DNA from: Streptomyces sp. TS71-3
GTDB lineage: Bacteria; Actinomycetota; Actinomycetes; Streptomycetales; Streptomycetaceae
DNA length: 64,000 nt
Direction of reading: 5' to 3'
NCBI RefSeq assembly: GCF_018327685.1
Contig: NZ_BNEL01000001.1
Coordinates: 5,270,001 to 5,334,000 of the forward strand
Position 1 is the first letter of the stretch, and every line of letters begins with the position of its first letter. The translations under genes were made by a program, and so were the position numbers. Shown here piece after piece: positions 51,098 to 64,000 of this stretch. The notes beneath the pieces are model-generated. The model saw nothing but the letters and a program-made list of their open reading frames with translations. It did no database searches and was not told the origin of the DNA.

Positions 51098-51420
51098 GCC
51101 GAACCAGAATTGACGGTCCCCGACCCTCTCCGGTTCCCCGCGCGGTCGCCCGGAGCGCGGGAACGCCCGGTTCCGGGGCCCTCCCGCCGCTTCCCGGCGG
51201 CCTCGGCAGAGCCCGTTCCCTCCTGCCGGGGAAGGATCCGACGGTCTTCTTTTCGCGGGTCGCCCAGGGGTGGCCGAGAGGCGCGATGCCACAGCCCAGG
51301 GCCCCTTCCGCGGCTGGTTCGGAGGCCTCCGGCCGGGCCGCCGGCGGCTGTGAGGGGCCTCACGTCCGAGATACGCCCAGGGGAGTGAACCTGGCTGATA
51401 GCGTGGTGGCGAAAGATCGA
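51098..51420. other. Upstream region shared by bldD and pyrR
   Basis: No gene is visible. Toward pyrR, TAGCGT (51399-51404) could be a -10 about 65 bp before pyrR; no good -35 was found. The rest is GC-rich with short inverted repeats and no clear signal. Confidence 0.5.
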
Positions 51421-51423
51421 CGT

Positions 51424-51458
51424 CCTTTAATGTCCGTCCCGTGAGGCGGAGAAGGAGG
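51424..51458 (+). promoter_or_regulatory. PyrR-binding hairpin overlapping the pyrR ribosome-binding site
   Basis: The loop 51437-51446 reads UCCCGUGAGG, matching the PyrR-binding core UCCNGNGAGG. It is closed by UCCG/CGGA (51433-51436 with 51447-51450), and a lower stem CCUUU/GAAGG (51424-51428 with 51451-51455) pairs into the AAGGAGG Shine-Dalgarno (51452-51458). PyrR plus UMP binding here would hide the pyrR ribosome-binding site. Confidence 0.75.
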
Positions 51459-51468
51459 TCCGTTTCCT

Positions 51469-52050
51469 ATGGACGTAGAAGCATCCGGCCTCGCACGGCC
51501 CGTGCTGGAGGGCCCCGACATCGCGCGGGTCCTCACCCGAATCGCCCACGAGATCGTGGAGCGCGCCAAGGGCGCCGACGACGTGGTGCTGCTCGGCATT
51601 CCCACCAGGGGCGTCTTCCTCGCCCAGCGGCTTGCCGCCAAGCTCGAAGAGATCACCGGCCGCCCCATCCCCGTCGGCTCGCTGGACATCACGATGTACC
51701 GCGACGACCTGCGGATGCGCCCGCCGCGCGCGCTGGCCCGCACGGACATCCCCGGCGACGGCATCGACGGCCGCCTGGTGGTCCTCGTCGACGACGTGCT
51801 CTTCTCCGGCCGTACCATCCGGGCCGCGCTCGACGCGCTGAACGACATCGGCCGCCCCCGCACGGTCCAGCTCGCCGTCCTGGTCGACCGCGGCCACCGC
51901 GAGCTGCCCATCCGTGCCGACTACGTCGGGAAGAACCTCCCCACCTCGCTGCGCGAGACGGTCAGAGTCCAGCTCGCCGAGGAGGACGGCCGGGACGCCG
52001 TACTGCTCGGGGTGCTCGACGCCGGGCCGGCCCCCGCCGCCCAGGGATAG
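51469..52050 (+). CDS. pyrR: Bifunctional pyr operon regulator / uracil phosphoribosyltransferase PyrR
   Basis: 193 aa. UMP-sensing RNA-binding protein with uracil phosphoribosyltransferase fold; PRPP loop [13 protein letters not shown] around residue 105, and the [10 protein letters not shown] segment. ATG 51469 lies 10 nt after AAGGAGG, which is part of the hairpin described upstream. First gene of the pyrimidine operon. Confidence 0.97.
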   Translation: MDVEASGLARPVLEGPDIARVLTRIAHEIVERAKGADDVVLLGIPTRGVFLAQRLAAKLEEITGRPIPVGSLDITMYRDDLRMRPPRALARTDIPGDGIDGRLVVLVDDVLFSGRTIRAALDALNDIGRPRTVQLAVLVDRGHRELPIRADYVGKNLPTSLRETVRVQLAEEDGRDAVLLGVLDAGPAPAAQG

Positions 52051-52166
52051 CCCCCGACCCGGTCCGCGCCGTCACGCGCCCCGCGCAGCCGCCCGCCGAC
52101 CGGTCGCCGGGCACCCGCATGCCCGGGAACCGCCCGCCCCATCCGGAGCCCTACGGAGCCTGAACG

Positions 52167-53189
52167 ATGCAGCGTCATCTCATCTCGGCCGCCGATCTCA
52201 CCCGCGACGACGCCGTCCTCATCCTCGACACCGCCGAGGAGATGGCGCGGGTCGCCGACCGGCCCATCAAGAAGCTGCCGACCCTGCGCGGCCGCACCGT
52301 CGTCAACCTCTTCTTCGAGGACTCCACCCGCACCCGGATCTCCTTCGAGGCCGCCGAGAAGCGGCTGTCCGCGGACGTGATCAACTTCAGCGCCAAGGGC
52401 TCCTCCGTCTCCAAGGGCGAGTCGCTCAAGGACACCGCGCAGACACTGGAGGCGATGGGCGTCGACGCCGTCGTCATCCGGCACAGCGCCTCCGGCGCCC
52501 CGTACCGGCTCGCCAACTCCGGCTGGATCGACGCAGCCGTGATCAACGCCGGCGACGGCACCCACCAGCACCCCACCCAGGCGCTGCTCGACGCGTTCAC
52601 CATGCGCCGCCGCCTGGTGGGCCGGGACGCGGGCCTCGGCCAGGACCTCTCCGGCCGGCGCATCACCCTCGTCGGCGACGTCCTGCACAGCCGGGTCGCC
52701 CGCTCCAACGTCGACCTGCTGCACACCCTCGGTGCCGAGGTGGTGCTCGTCGCGCCGCCCACCCTGCTGCCGGTCGGTGTCGCGTCCTGGCCCTGCGAGG
52801 TCTCCTACGACCTGGACGCCGTGCTGCCGAAGTCCGACGCCGTGATGATGCTGCGGGTCCAGCAGGAGCGGATGAACGCCGCCTTCTTCCCGACCGAGCG
52901 CGAGTACGCGCGCCGCTACGGGCTCGACGGCGACCGGATGGCGAAAATGCCGGAGCACGCCCTGGTCATGCACCCGGGACCGATGGTGCGCGGGATGGAG
53001 ATCACCGCCGAGGTGGCGGACTCCGACCGGTGCACCGTCGTCGAGCAGGTGACCAACGGCGTCTCCATCCGGATGGCGGTGCTCTACCTGCTGCTCGGCG
53101 GCAACGAGCCCGCCGTCACCCACACCCGCCCCGCCGCCCAGCCGGCCGGCGAGCCCACCGCACACACAGACGTGGCCGAGGAGAAGTGA
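52167..53189 (+). CDS. pyrB: Aspartate carbamoyltransferase catalytic subunit
   Basis: 340 aa. Joins carbamoyl phosphate and aspartate. [13 protein letters not shown] near residue 50, [13 protein letters not shown] near 133 and the late [13 protein letters not shown] are complete. A ~30-residue Pro/Ala tail follows. No regulatory subunit (pyrI) is encoded nearby. Gap of 116 bp from pyrR. Confidence 0.97.
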   Translation: MQRHLISAADLTRDDAVLILDTAEEMARVADRPIKKLPTLRGRTVVNLFFEDSTRTRISFEAAEKRLSADVINFSAKGSSVSKGESLKDTAQTLEAMGVDAVVIRHSASGAPYRLANSGWIDAAVINAGDGTHQHPTQALLDAFTMRRRLVGRDAGLGQDLSGRRITLVGDVLHSRVARSNVDLLHTLGAEVVLVAPPTLLPVGVASWPCEVSYDLDAVLPKSDAVMMLRVQQERMNAAFFPTEREYARRYGLDGDRMAKMPEHALVMHPGPMVRGMEITAEVADSDRCTVVEQVTNGVSIRMAVLYLLLGGNEPAVTHTRPAAQPAGEPTAHTDVAEEK

Positions 53190-53194
53190 CCCAG

Positions 53195-54481
53195 ATGAGC
53201 AAGATCCTGATCCGCGGTGCGAAGGTGCTCGGCGGCGAGCCGCAGGACGTGCTGATCGACGGCGAGATGATCGAGGCCGTCGGCGCGGACCTGCCCGCCG
53301 TCGACGCCGAGGTCGTCGAGGCGGCCGGCAAGGTGCTGCTGCCGGGTCTGGTGGACCTCCACACCCACCTGCGCGAGCCCGGCCGCGAGGACTCCGAGAC
53401 CGTCTTCACCGGCACCAGGGCCGCCGCCCTCGGCGGGTACACGGCCGTGCACGCCATGGCCAACACCTTCCCCGTCGCCGACACCGCCGGCGTCGTCGAG
53501 CAGGTCTGGCGGCTCGGCCGGGAGTACGGCTACTGCGACGTCCAGCCGGTCGGCGCGGTGACCGTCGGCCTGGAGGGCGCCAAGCTCGCCGAGCTCGGCG
53601 CCATGCACGACTCCGCGGCCGGCGTGACCGTTTTCTCCGACGACGGCAAGTGCGTCGACGACGCCGTGATCATGCGCAGGGCCCTGGAGTACGTGAAGGC
53701 CTTCGACGGCGTGGTCGCCCAGCACGCCCAGGAGCCCCGGCTGACCGAGGGCGCCGAGATGAACGAGGGCGTGGTCTCCGCCGAGCTGGGCCTCGGCGGC
53801 TGGCCCGCCGTCGCCGAGGAGTCGATCATCGCCCGTGACGTGCTGCTCGCCGCGCACGTCGGCTCCCGGGTGCACGTCTGCCACCTGTCGACGGCAGGCT
53901 CCGTGGAGATCGTGCGGTGGGCCAAGTCCAAGGGCTGGAACGTCACCGCCGAGGTCACCCCGCACCACCTGCTGCTCACCGACGAGCTGGTGCGCGGCTA
54001 CGACCCCGTCTACAAGGTCAACCCGCCGCTGCGCACCGCCACCGACGTGATGGCGCTGCGCGAGGCCCTGGCCGACGGGACCATCGACTGCGTCGCCACC
54101 GACCACGCCCCGCACCCGCACGAGGACAAGGACTGCGAGTGGGCCGCCGCGGCCATGGGGATGGTCGGCCTGGAGACCGCTCTCTCCGTGGTCCAGGAGA
54201 CCATGGTCGACTCCGGTCTGCTGGACTGGGCCGGCGTCGCCGACCGGATGGCGTACAGGCCGGCCGAGATCAGCCGGCTGCGGGGCCACGGGCGGCCCAT
54301 CGCCGCCGGCGAGCCCGCGAACCTCACCCTGATCGATGCCGCGTACCGCGGCGTCGTGGACCCCGCGGGCTTCGCCTCGCGCAGCCGCAACACCCCCTAC
54401 AAGGGCCGTGAGCTGCCGGGCCGGGTCACCGACACCTGGTTGCGGGGCAGGGCCACCGTCGTCGACGGGAAGATCGCATGA
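53195..54481 (+). CDS. pyrC: Dihydroorotase
   Basis: 428-aa class I amidohydrolase. Zinc ligands in DLHTHLREPG near residue 55, then HAQEPRL, VCHLSTAG and ATDHAPHPHE. ATG 53195 has GAGGAG 10-15 nt upstream; a GTG at 53186 overlaps the pyrB stop and could also serve. Stop overlaps the next start (ATGA). Confidence 0.96.
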   Translation: MSKILIRGAKVLGGEPQDVLIDGEMIEAVGADLPAVDAEVVEAAGKVLLPGLVDLHTHLREPGREDSETVFTGTRAAALGGYTAVHAMANTFPVADTAGVVEQVWRLGREYGYCDVQPVGAVTVGLEGAKLAELGAMHDSAAGVTVFSDDGKCVDDAVIMRRALEYVKAFDGVVAQHAQEPRLTEGAEMNEGVVSAELGLGGWPAVAEESIIARDVLLAAHVGSRVHVCHLSTAGSVEIVRWAKSKGWNVTAEVTPHHLLLTDELVRGYDPVYKVNPPLRTATDVMALREALADGTIDCVATDHAPHPHEDKDCEWAAAAMGMVGLETALSVVQETMVDSGLLDWAGVADRMAYRPAEISRLRGHGRPIAAGEPANLTLIDAAYRGVVDPAGFASRSRNTPYKGRELPGRVTDTWLRGRATVVDGKIA

Positions 54482-55098
54482 TCACTGACTCCTCGCCCCT
54501 GCGCTCCCTCGGTGGGCCGGTCGCCGTGCTGGCCAGCGTCGCCGGGCAGACGTCCGTGGACGTGAGCGACTGGCCCGCGCGCGCGAGCTGGCTCGTCGGG
54601 CTGCTGCTGCTCGTCGCGCTGGTCTGCTGGCTGATGCGGGAGGGCTGGCGCTGGCGCGCCACCCTCCAGGGCCGGCTGCCCTCGCTGCACCGCGTGCCCG
54701 CCGAGCCCGGTACGCCCCGGCTGAGCATGACGGGCCTCTACCACGGCTCGACCAGCGCCGGCCGCTGGCTGGAGCGGATCGTGGCGCACGGCCTGGGCGC
54801 CCGCAGCAAGGCCGAGCTCACCCTCTACGACGCGGGTCTGTGCGTCAGGCGCCCCGGCTCGAAGGACTTCTTCGTGCCCGCGGAGCAGCTCCGCGCCGCG
54901 CGCCTCGACAACGCCATCGCCGGCAAGGTCGTCACGCGCGACGGGCTGCTCGTCGTCACCTGGGAGCACGGCGAGGAGCTGATCGACTCCGGGTTCCGGC
55001 TGGACCGCGCCGCCGAGCACGCCGTTTGGGCCGCCGCCCTTTCCACCCCCGGACCGCACAGCACAACCGAAGAGCACAAGGAAGGCGCGACACGATGA
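54478..55098 (+). CDS. Small membrane protein of the pyrimidine operon (PH-like), unknown function
   Basis: 206 aa. One membrane helix (about 38-58) is preceded by a short outside segment and followed by a ~140-residue soluble domain. That domain's strand pattern ([36 protein letters not shown]) resembles a bacterial PH-like fold. ATGA overlaps on both sides couple it to pyrC and carA. Mycobacteria have a membrane/export-type hypothetical gene at the same spot. Function unknown. Confidence 0.88.
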   Translation: MITDSSPLRSLGGPVAVLASVAGQTSVDVSDWPARASWLVGLLLLVALVCWLMREGWRWRATLQGRLPSLHRVPAEPGTPRLSMTGLYHGSTSAGRWLERIVAHGLGARSKAELTLYDAGLCVRRPGSKDFFVPAEQLRAARLDNAIAGKVVTRDGLLVVTWEHGEELIDSGFRLDRAAEHAVWAAALSTPGPHSTTEEHKEGATR

Positions 55099-56292
55099 CC
55101 GCGACGCCGGCCGCAACAGCCGACCCCCATGCCGCCGGCCGCCCCGCCGGGCGGAACCTGCCGCCCGCCGCGCTGGTCCTGGAGGACGGCCGGATCTTCC
55201 GAGGCCGTGCCTACGGAGCGGTGGGGGAGACCTTCGGCGAGGCGGTCTTCTCCACCGGCATGACCGGCTACCAGGAGACCCTCACCGACCCGTCGTACCA
55301 CCGGCAGGTCGTCGTGATGACCGCTCCGCACATCGGCAACACCGGCGTCAACGACGAGGACCCCGAGTCGGCCCGCATCTGGGTGGCCGGATTCGTCGTG
55401 CGCGACCCCGCCCGGTCACCGTCGAACTGGCGCTCCCGCAGGACGCTGGACGACGAGCTGGCCGCCCAGGGCGTGGTCGGCATCCGGGGCATCGACACCC
55501 GCGCCCTCACGCGCCACCTGCGCGAGCGCGGCGCCATGCGGGTCGGCGTCTTCTCCGGGGACGCGCTGCCCGACGATGCGGCCATGCTCGCCCGGGTCCG
55601 CGAGGCCGCCGTCATGACCGGCGCGGACCTCGCGGCCGAGGTCGCCACCAAGGAGCCGTACACGGTGCCCGCACTGGGCCCCGACGGAGCGCCCCTCCCG
55701 CTCGGCACCGCCCGCTTCAAGGTCGCCGCCGTGGACCTCGGCATCAAGGGCATGACCCCGCACCGGATGGCGGAGCGCGGCATAGAGGTCCACGTGCTGC
55801 CCGCCACGGCGAGCGCCGAGGAGGTCCTCGCCGTCGAGCCGGACGGGGTGTTCTTCTCCAACGGGCCGGGCGACCCGGCCACCGCGGACGGCCCGGTGGC
55901 CGTGATGCGCGCGGTCCTGGAGCGGAGCGTCCCGCTCTTCGGCATCTGCTTCGGCAACCAGATCCTCGGCCGCGCGCTCGGCTTCGGCACCTTCAAGCTC
56001 AAGTACGGGCACCGCGGGATCAACCAGCCCGTGCAGGACCGCACGACGGGCAAGGTCGAGGTCACCGCCCACAACCACGGCTTCGCCGTCGACGCCCCCC
56101 TCGACGGGGTCTCCGAAACCCCCTACGGGCGCGCGGAGGTCTCCCACGTCTGCCTGAACGACCAGGTCGTGGAGGGGCTACGGCTCCTGGACCGGCCGGC
56201 CTTCAGCGTGCAGTACCACCCCGAGGCGGCCGCGGGCCCGCACGACGCCGCGTACCTCTTCGACCGCTTCGTCTCCCTGATGGAGGACCAGC

Positions 56293-56300
<8 letters not shown>
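55095..56300 (+). CDS. carA: Carbamoyl-phosphate synthase small subunit
   Basis: 401-aa glutamine amidotransferase subunit. [10 protein letters not shown] carries the nucleophile Cys and QYHPEA the His/Glu. The N-terminal swivel domain has [16 protein letters not shown] ~25-residue Ala/Pro N-terminal extension precedes the domain. Overlaps carB by 8 nt. Confidence 0.97.
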
Positions 56301-59601
<3,301 letters not shown>

Positions 59602-59612
59602 CACGAGCGCCA

Positions 59613-59636
59613 GGGGGACACCGCGCGGTGTCCCCC
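59613..59636 (+). terminator. Hairpin between carB and pyrD
   Basis: A perfect 10-bp stem GGGGGACACC/GGTGTCCCCC with a GCGC loop, 12 bp after the carB stop. No T tract; it may reduce rather than stop transcription into pyrD. Confidence 0.55.
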
Positions 59637-59706
59637 CTCGCCGCGCCCACCCCGGCCGCCCGCCCTTCGGACACGGCCCCCTCCACGACGGACCGACGGA
59701 CCTCAC

Positions 59707-60831
<1,125 letters not shown>

Positions 60832-60841
60832 GGAGCCCCCT

Positions 60842-61684
60842 ATGAGCCCGGCACCCTTCGGAGCGCGGCTGCGCCGCGCCATGGACGAGCGCGGGCCGCT
60901 GTGCGTCGGCATCGACCCGCACGCCTCCCTGCTCGGCGACTGGGGCCTCGGGGACGACGTGCGGGGCCTGGAGAGGTTCAGCCGCACCGCCGTGGACGCC
61001 CTCGCCGACCGCGTCGCCGTGCTGAAGCCGCAGAGCGCCTTCTACGAGCGCTTCGGCTCCCGCGGCATCGCCGTCCTGGAGAGCACGGTCGCCGCCGCCC
61101 GCGAGGCCGGTGCGCTCGTCGTCATGGACGCCAAGCGCGGAGACATCGGTTCCACGATGGCCGCCTACGCGGAGACCTTCCTCCGCCCGGACGCGCCGCT
61201 GTTCGCGGACGCCCTGACCGTCTCCCCGTACCTCGGCCACGGCTCGCTGCGGCCGGCCTTCGAGCTTGCCGGCCGCAGCGGCTGCGGGCTCTTCGTGCTG
61301 GCCCTCACCTCCAACCCGGAGGGCGCCGAGGTCCAGCACGCCGTGCGCCCCGACGGCCGCACCGTGGGGGCGACGATCCTGGCCCGGCTGGCCGAGGAGA
61401 ACGCCCCGGCGGCGCCCCTCGGCTCCTTCGGCGCGGTCGTCGGTGCCACCCTGGGCGACCTGTCCTCGTACGACCTCGCGATCAACGGCCCGCTGCTCGC
61501 CCCCGGCATCGGCGCCCAGGGCGCCACACCCGCCGATCTCCCGGGGGTCTTCGGCGCCGCGGTGCGCAACGTCGTCCCGAGCGTCAGCCGCGGAGTGCTC
61601 CGCGCGGGACCGGATCCGGCCGCGCTGAGGGCCGCCGCGGCCCGATTCGCGGACGAGGTACGCGCCGCCGTCGCCGCCGGATGA
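60842..61684 (+). CDS. pyrF: Orotidine 5'-phosphate decarboxylase
   Basis: 280 aa, the longer type 2 form found in actinobacteria. VGIDPH at the first strand and the catalytic DAKRGDIGSTM are clear. ATG with GAGGAG 6 nt upstream. Final gene of the pyrimidine block. Confidence 0.97.
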   Translation: MSPAPFGARLRRAMDERGPLCVGIDPHASLLGDWGLGDDVRGLERFSRTAVDALADRVAVLKPQSAFYERFGSRGIAVLESTVAAAREAGALVVMDAKRGDIGSTMAAYAETFLRPDAPLFADALTVSPYLGHGSLRPAFELAGRSGCGLFVLALTSNPEGAEVQHAVRPDGRTVGATILARLAEENAPAAPLGSFGAVVGATLGDLSSYDLAINGPLLAPGIGAQGATPADLPGVFGAAVRNVVPSVSRGVLRAGPDPAALRAAAARFADEVRAAVAAG

Positions 61685-61789
61685 CGTCTTCCCTGGTGGA
61701 TTCGGGGGCGGATTCACCGCAAAACCAGTGCCATTTGTGTAAAATGTCCGGCTCAGTAAAGGCTGACCAGGACTTTTCGTCTGTTCTCG

Positions 61790-61818
61790 CTGACTCGAGC
61801 GGACTTGGCCGCTAGTCT
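61790..61818 (+). promoter_or_regulatory. Promoter of the sIHF gene
   Basis: CTGACT (61790-61795), 17 bp, TAGTCT (61813-61818). Leader of about 100 nt before the GTG start. The surrounding 61730-61760 is unusually AT-rich for this genome. Confidence 0.6.
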
Positions 61819-61927
61819 CCGTCGAGAGTGCACGGGCAAACGCGTTGCTCGTTGCTCCCCAGGTGTGGGGCGACTAGGTTCCTCACCGGTCCGTATCCGA
61901 CAGTTCGACATCCGAGGTGACGTAGGC

Positions 61928-62251
61928 GTGGCTCTTCCGCCCCTTACCCCTGAACAGCGCGCAGCCGCGCTCGAAAAGGCCGCCGCGGCTCGCCGGGAGC
62001 GGGCCGAGGTCAAGAATCGACTCAAGCACTCCGGCGCCTCTCTCCACGAGGTCATCAAGCAGGGCCAGGAGAACGACGTCATCGGGAAGATGAAGGTCTC
62101 CGCCCTCCTCGAGTCCCTGCCGGGCGTGGGCAAGGTCCGCGCCAAGCAGATCATGGAGCGGCTCGGGATCTCCGAGAGTCGTCGCGTGCGCGGTCTCGGC
62201 TCGAACCAGATCGCATCACTGGAGCGGGAGTTCGGCGGCAACGCCGCCTGA
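61928..62251 (+). CDS. Integration host factor, actinobacterial type (sIHF)
   Basis: 107 aa. Nucleoid-associated DNA-binding protein unique to actinobacteria, affecting development and antibiotic production in Streptomyces. Long N-terminal helix then a helix-two-turns-helix DNA-binding domain ([20 protein letters not shown]). GTG 61928 gives the known [10 protein letters not shown] start; upstream in-frame starts are unsupported. Between pyrF and gmk as in other Streptomyces. Confidence 0.97.
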   Translation: MALPPLTPEQRAAALEKAAAARRERAEVKNRLKHSGASLHEVIKQGQENDVIGKMKVSALLESLPGVGKVRAKQIMERLGISESRRVRGLGSNQIASLEREFGGNAA

Positions 62252-62277
62252 CGTCCCCGGCTCCGGGCGCGAAGCTG

Positions 62278-62283
62278 GATAAT
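62278..62283 (+). promoter_or_regulatory. -10 element for a leaderless gmk transcript
   Basis: GATAAT ends 6 nt before the gmk ATG at 62290; no Shine-Dalgarno sequence before the ATG. Confidence 0.4.
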
Positions 62284-62289
62284 CGCTGC

Positions 62290-62883
62290 ATGTCTGCAAC
62301 ATCCCGGGGGACGACCCCCGTACCCCCGGACGCACGTCCGCGGCTGACCGTGCTCTCCGGCCCCTCGGGGGTCGGCAAGAGCACGGTCGTCGCGCATCTG
62401 CGCAAGGAACACCCGCAGGTGTGGCTCTCCGTGTCCGCCACCACACGCAGGCCCCGCCCGGGCGAGCGGGACGGCGTCCAGTACCACTTCGTCAGCGACG
62501 ACGAGTTCGACAAGCTGATCGCCAACGGCGAGCTCCTGGAGTGGGCCGAATTCGCCGGCAACCGCTACGGCACGCCGCGTGGCGAGGTGCTGCGCAGGCT
62601 GGAGGCGGGCGAGCCCGTCCTCCTGGAGATCGATCTCCAGGGCGCCAGGCTCGTGCGCGAGTCCATGCCGGACGCCCGGCTGGTGTTCCTCGCCCCGCCG
62701 TCCTGGGACGAGCTGGTGCGCAGGCTCACCGGCCGCGGCACCGAGTCGGCCGAGGTCATCGAGCGCCGGCTCCAGGCGGCCAAGGTCGAGCTCGCCGCCG
62801 AGTCGGAGTTCGATACGACGCTGGTCAACACCTCCGTCGAGCACGTGGCCCGTGAGCTGCTAGTCTTGATAGACGTTGTGTGA
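62290..62883 (+). CDS. gmk: Guanylate kinase
   Basis: 197 aa. Converts GMP to GDP. P-loop [10 protein letters not shown] near residue 24, and GMP-binding [17 protein letters not shown]. Full length. Followed by rpoZ, a widely conserved pair tied to growth and (p)ppGpp control. Confidence 0.97.
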   Translation: MSATSRGTTPVPPDARPRLTVLSGPSGVGKSTVVAHLRKEHPQVWLSVSATTRRPRPGERDGVQYHFVSDDEFDKLIANGELLEWAEFAGNRYGTPRGEVLRRLEAGEPVLLEIDLQGARLVRESMPDARLVFLAPPSWDELVRRLTGRGTESAEVIERRLQAAKVELAAESEFDTTLVNTSVEHVARELLVLIDVV

Positions 62884-62943
62884 CCGATGTCCGTTCTCCG
62901 GCGCCTCACACTGATCATGTTCCCATCTTCCGGAAGGTAGCGC

Positions 62944-63216
62944 GTGTCCTCCTCCACCAACGCGCCCGAGGGCATCATCAACCCCCCGATCGACGAGCTC
63001 CTCGAGGCCACCGACTCGAAGTACAGCCTCGTGATCTACGCGGCCAAGCGTGCCCGCCAGATCAACGCGTACTACTCGCAGCTCGGCGAGGGCCTCCTCG
63101 AGTACGTCGGCCCGCTCGTGGACACCCACGTCCACGAGAAGCCGCTCTCGATCGCCCTGCGCGAGATCAACGCCGGTCTGCTGACCTCCGAGGCCATCGA
63201 GGGCCCGGCCCAGTAA
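62944..63216 (+). CDS. rpoZ: DNA-directed RNA polymerase omega subunit
   Basis: 90 aa. [28 protein letters not shown] is the conserved omega core and the actinobacterial C-terminal extension follows. GTG start after GGAAGG. 60 bp from gmk. Confidence 0.97.
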   Translation: MSSSTNAPEGIINPPIDELLEATDSKYSLVIYAAKRARQINAYYSQLGEGLLEYVGPLVDTHVHEKPLSIALREINAGLLTSEAIEGPAQ

Positions 63217-63286
63217 GGCCCGCCCCGCGGGCCCGCCGGCCATCAGACCCGGCGCCGGCCCTCAGCGGGCGCACCGTGACGAAGTA

Positions 63287-63315
63287 CGGGCCCGGCAGCG
63301 CGACTGCCGGGCCCG
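63287..63315 (+). terminator. Terminator after rpoZ
   Basis: A perfect 12-bp stem CGGGCCCGGCAG/CTGCCGGGCCCG with a 5-nt loop, about 70 bp after the rpoZ stop. A GTGTCACGGG direct repeat follows on its 3' side (63319 and 63353). Confidence 0.6.
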
Positions 63316-63487
63316 AGGTGTGTCACGGGGAACCCCGGCGCGGATCCCGAGGCGTGTCACGGGAAGCGGGACGGCCTCCGCGGGGTTCGGAAGGGAGAAT
63401 CGAGCGGATGCCCGGACGGGGATCCGGGCGAACGCTTCAGGTGTGACGGTTCCGGACGAAGGCTCCGGACGACGGCGGGGAGGCGCG

Positions 63488-64000
63488 GTGGACAGGCCGA
63501 AGGTGGTTCTGGGGGTCAGCGGCGGTGTCGCCGCCTACAAGGCGTGCGAGCTGCTGCGCCGGCTCACCGAGTCGGGGCACGAGGTGAGGGTGGTGCCGAC
63601 GGCATCGGCGCTGCACTTCGTGGGCGCCGCGACCTGGTCCGCACTCTCGGCAAACCCCGTCGCCACCGAGGTCTGGTCCGACGTGCACGAGGTCCCGCAC
63701 GTCCGCATCGGCCAGTCCGCGGACCTGGTGGTGGTCGCCCCCGCCACCGCGGACCTGCTCGCCAAGGCCGCCCACGGCATCGCCGACGACCTCCTGACGA
63801 ACACGCTGCTGACCGCCCGCTGCCCGGTCGTCTTCGCACCGGCCATGCACACCGAGATGTGGGAGCACGCGGCCACCCAGGAGAACGTCGCCACGCTGCG
63901 CCGCCGCGGGGCCGTCGTCATCGAGCCGGCCGTCGGCCGCCTCACCGGCGTGGACACCGGCAAGGGTCGCTTCCCCGACCCCGCGGAGATCTTCGAGCTG
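63488..64000 (+). CDS. coaBC: Bifunctional phosphopantothenoylcysteine decarboxylase/phosphopantothenate-cysteine ligase (3' end outside window)
   Basis: First 171 residues, running off the window edge. The CoaC flavoprotein domain begins VVLGVSGGVAAYKACELLRRL and includes the conserved PATADLLAK and PAMHTEMWE; the CoaB half lies beyond. GTG start with GGGGAGG upstream. Coenzyme A biosynthesis. Confidence 0.95.
   Translation, partial: MDRPKVVLGVSGGVAAYKACELLRRLTESGHEVRVVPTASALHFVGAATWSALSANPVATEVWSDVHEVPHVRIGQSADLVVVAPATADLLAKAAHGIADDLLTNTLLTARCPVVFAPAMHTEMWEHAATQENVATLRRRGAVVIEPAVGRLTGVDTGKGRFPDPAEIFEL

Noticed and set aside
51273..51345. GGTGGCCGAGAGGC followed by a TTCG-containing stem, resembling part of a class II tRNA
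   Set aside because: I could not fold a cloverleaf with matching acceptor arms or find a proper T-arm, so no tRNA is called.
63312..63365. Direct repeats near the rpoZ terminator as a CRISPR or attachment site
   Set aside because: Only two imperfect copies of about 15 bp with no spacer regularity or integrase nearby.

Overview
The window is chromosomal DNA of a Streptomyces. The base composition is very GC-rich with strong third-position GC, starts are often GTG or TTG, ATGA/GTGA stop-start overlaps are common, and lineage markers are present: the developmental regulator BldD and the actinobacterial nucleoid protein sIHF. From memory, the gene order follows the S. coelicolor core block that runs from thrS down to coaBC, and it shares many adjacencies with mycobacteria (thrS-HIT-pgsA-acyltransferase-pimA; pdxS-pdxT-yebC-ruvCAB; yajC-secD-secF-apt-relA; alaS-ruvX-mltG-aroE; aroC-aroK-aroB-pepQ-efp-nusB).

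Region by region. 1-8 kb: end of an unknown gene, thrS, a HIT hydrolase/phosphorylase, then on the minus strand a membrane protein and an EF-G2-like GTPase. 8-12 kb: a coupled phosphatidylinositol/PIM lipid operon (pgsA-type synthase, acyltransferase, pimA) and a LemA-like membrane protein. A 227-bp MITE has inserted exactly at that last gene's stop codon. 12-17 kb: PLP synthesis (pdxS/pdxT), yebC and the Holliday-junction set ruvCAB. 17-25 kb: Sec accessory genes yajC-secD-secF, then apt and the bifunctional stringent-response enzyme relA.

24.6-27.7 kb: an accessory three-gene cassette of overlapping genes. It encodes a Ser/Thr kinase with a TPR-like tail, a small membrane protein resembling effector-associated constant component EACC1, and a caspase-like protease. 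This is the strongest candidate in the window for a conflict/immunity system. 27.7-36 kb: a DUF349 protein, a membrane-anchored cyclophilin, an MBL hydrolase, hisS, a VKOR-type oxidoreductase, rarA and rpsD behind a long leader.

36-50 kb: DUF948 and DUF6167-type small proteins, alaS, ruvX, mltG, aroE, the aroC-aroK-aroB operon, a P-loop kinase-like protein, a PepQ-like protein with altered metal ligands, efp and nusB. Two gene-poor gaps (42.8-43.4 and 47.6-48.2 kb) are filled with a recurrent palindromic repeat. 50.5-61.7 kb: bldD, divergent from the pyrimidine operon pyrR-pyrB-pyrC-(membrane protein)-carA-carB and then pyrD-pyrF. bldD carries a BldD box at its own promoter. pyrR is preceded by a PyrR-binding hairpin that overlaps its ribosome-binding site. 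61.7-64 kb: sIHF, gmk, rpoZ and the start of coaBC.

No rRNA or tRNA gene, CRISPR array or intact transposase gene was found. Product names come from reading the proteins and comparing them with remembered families; no database search was run.
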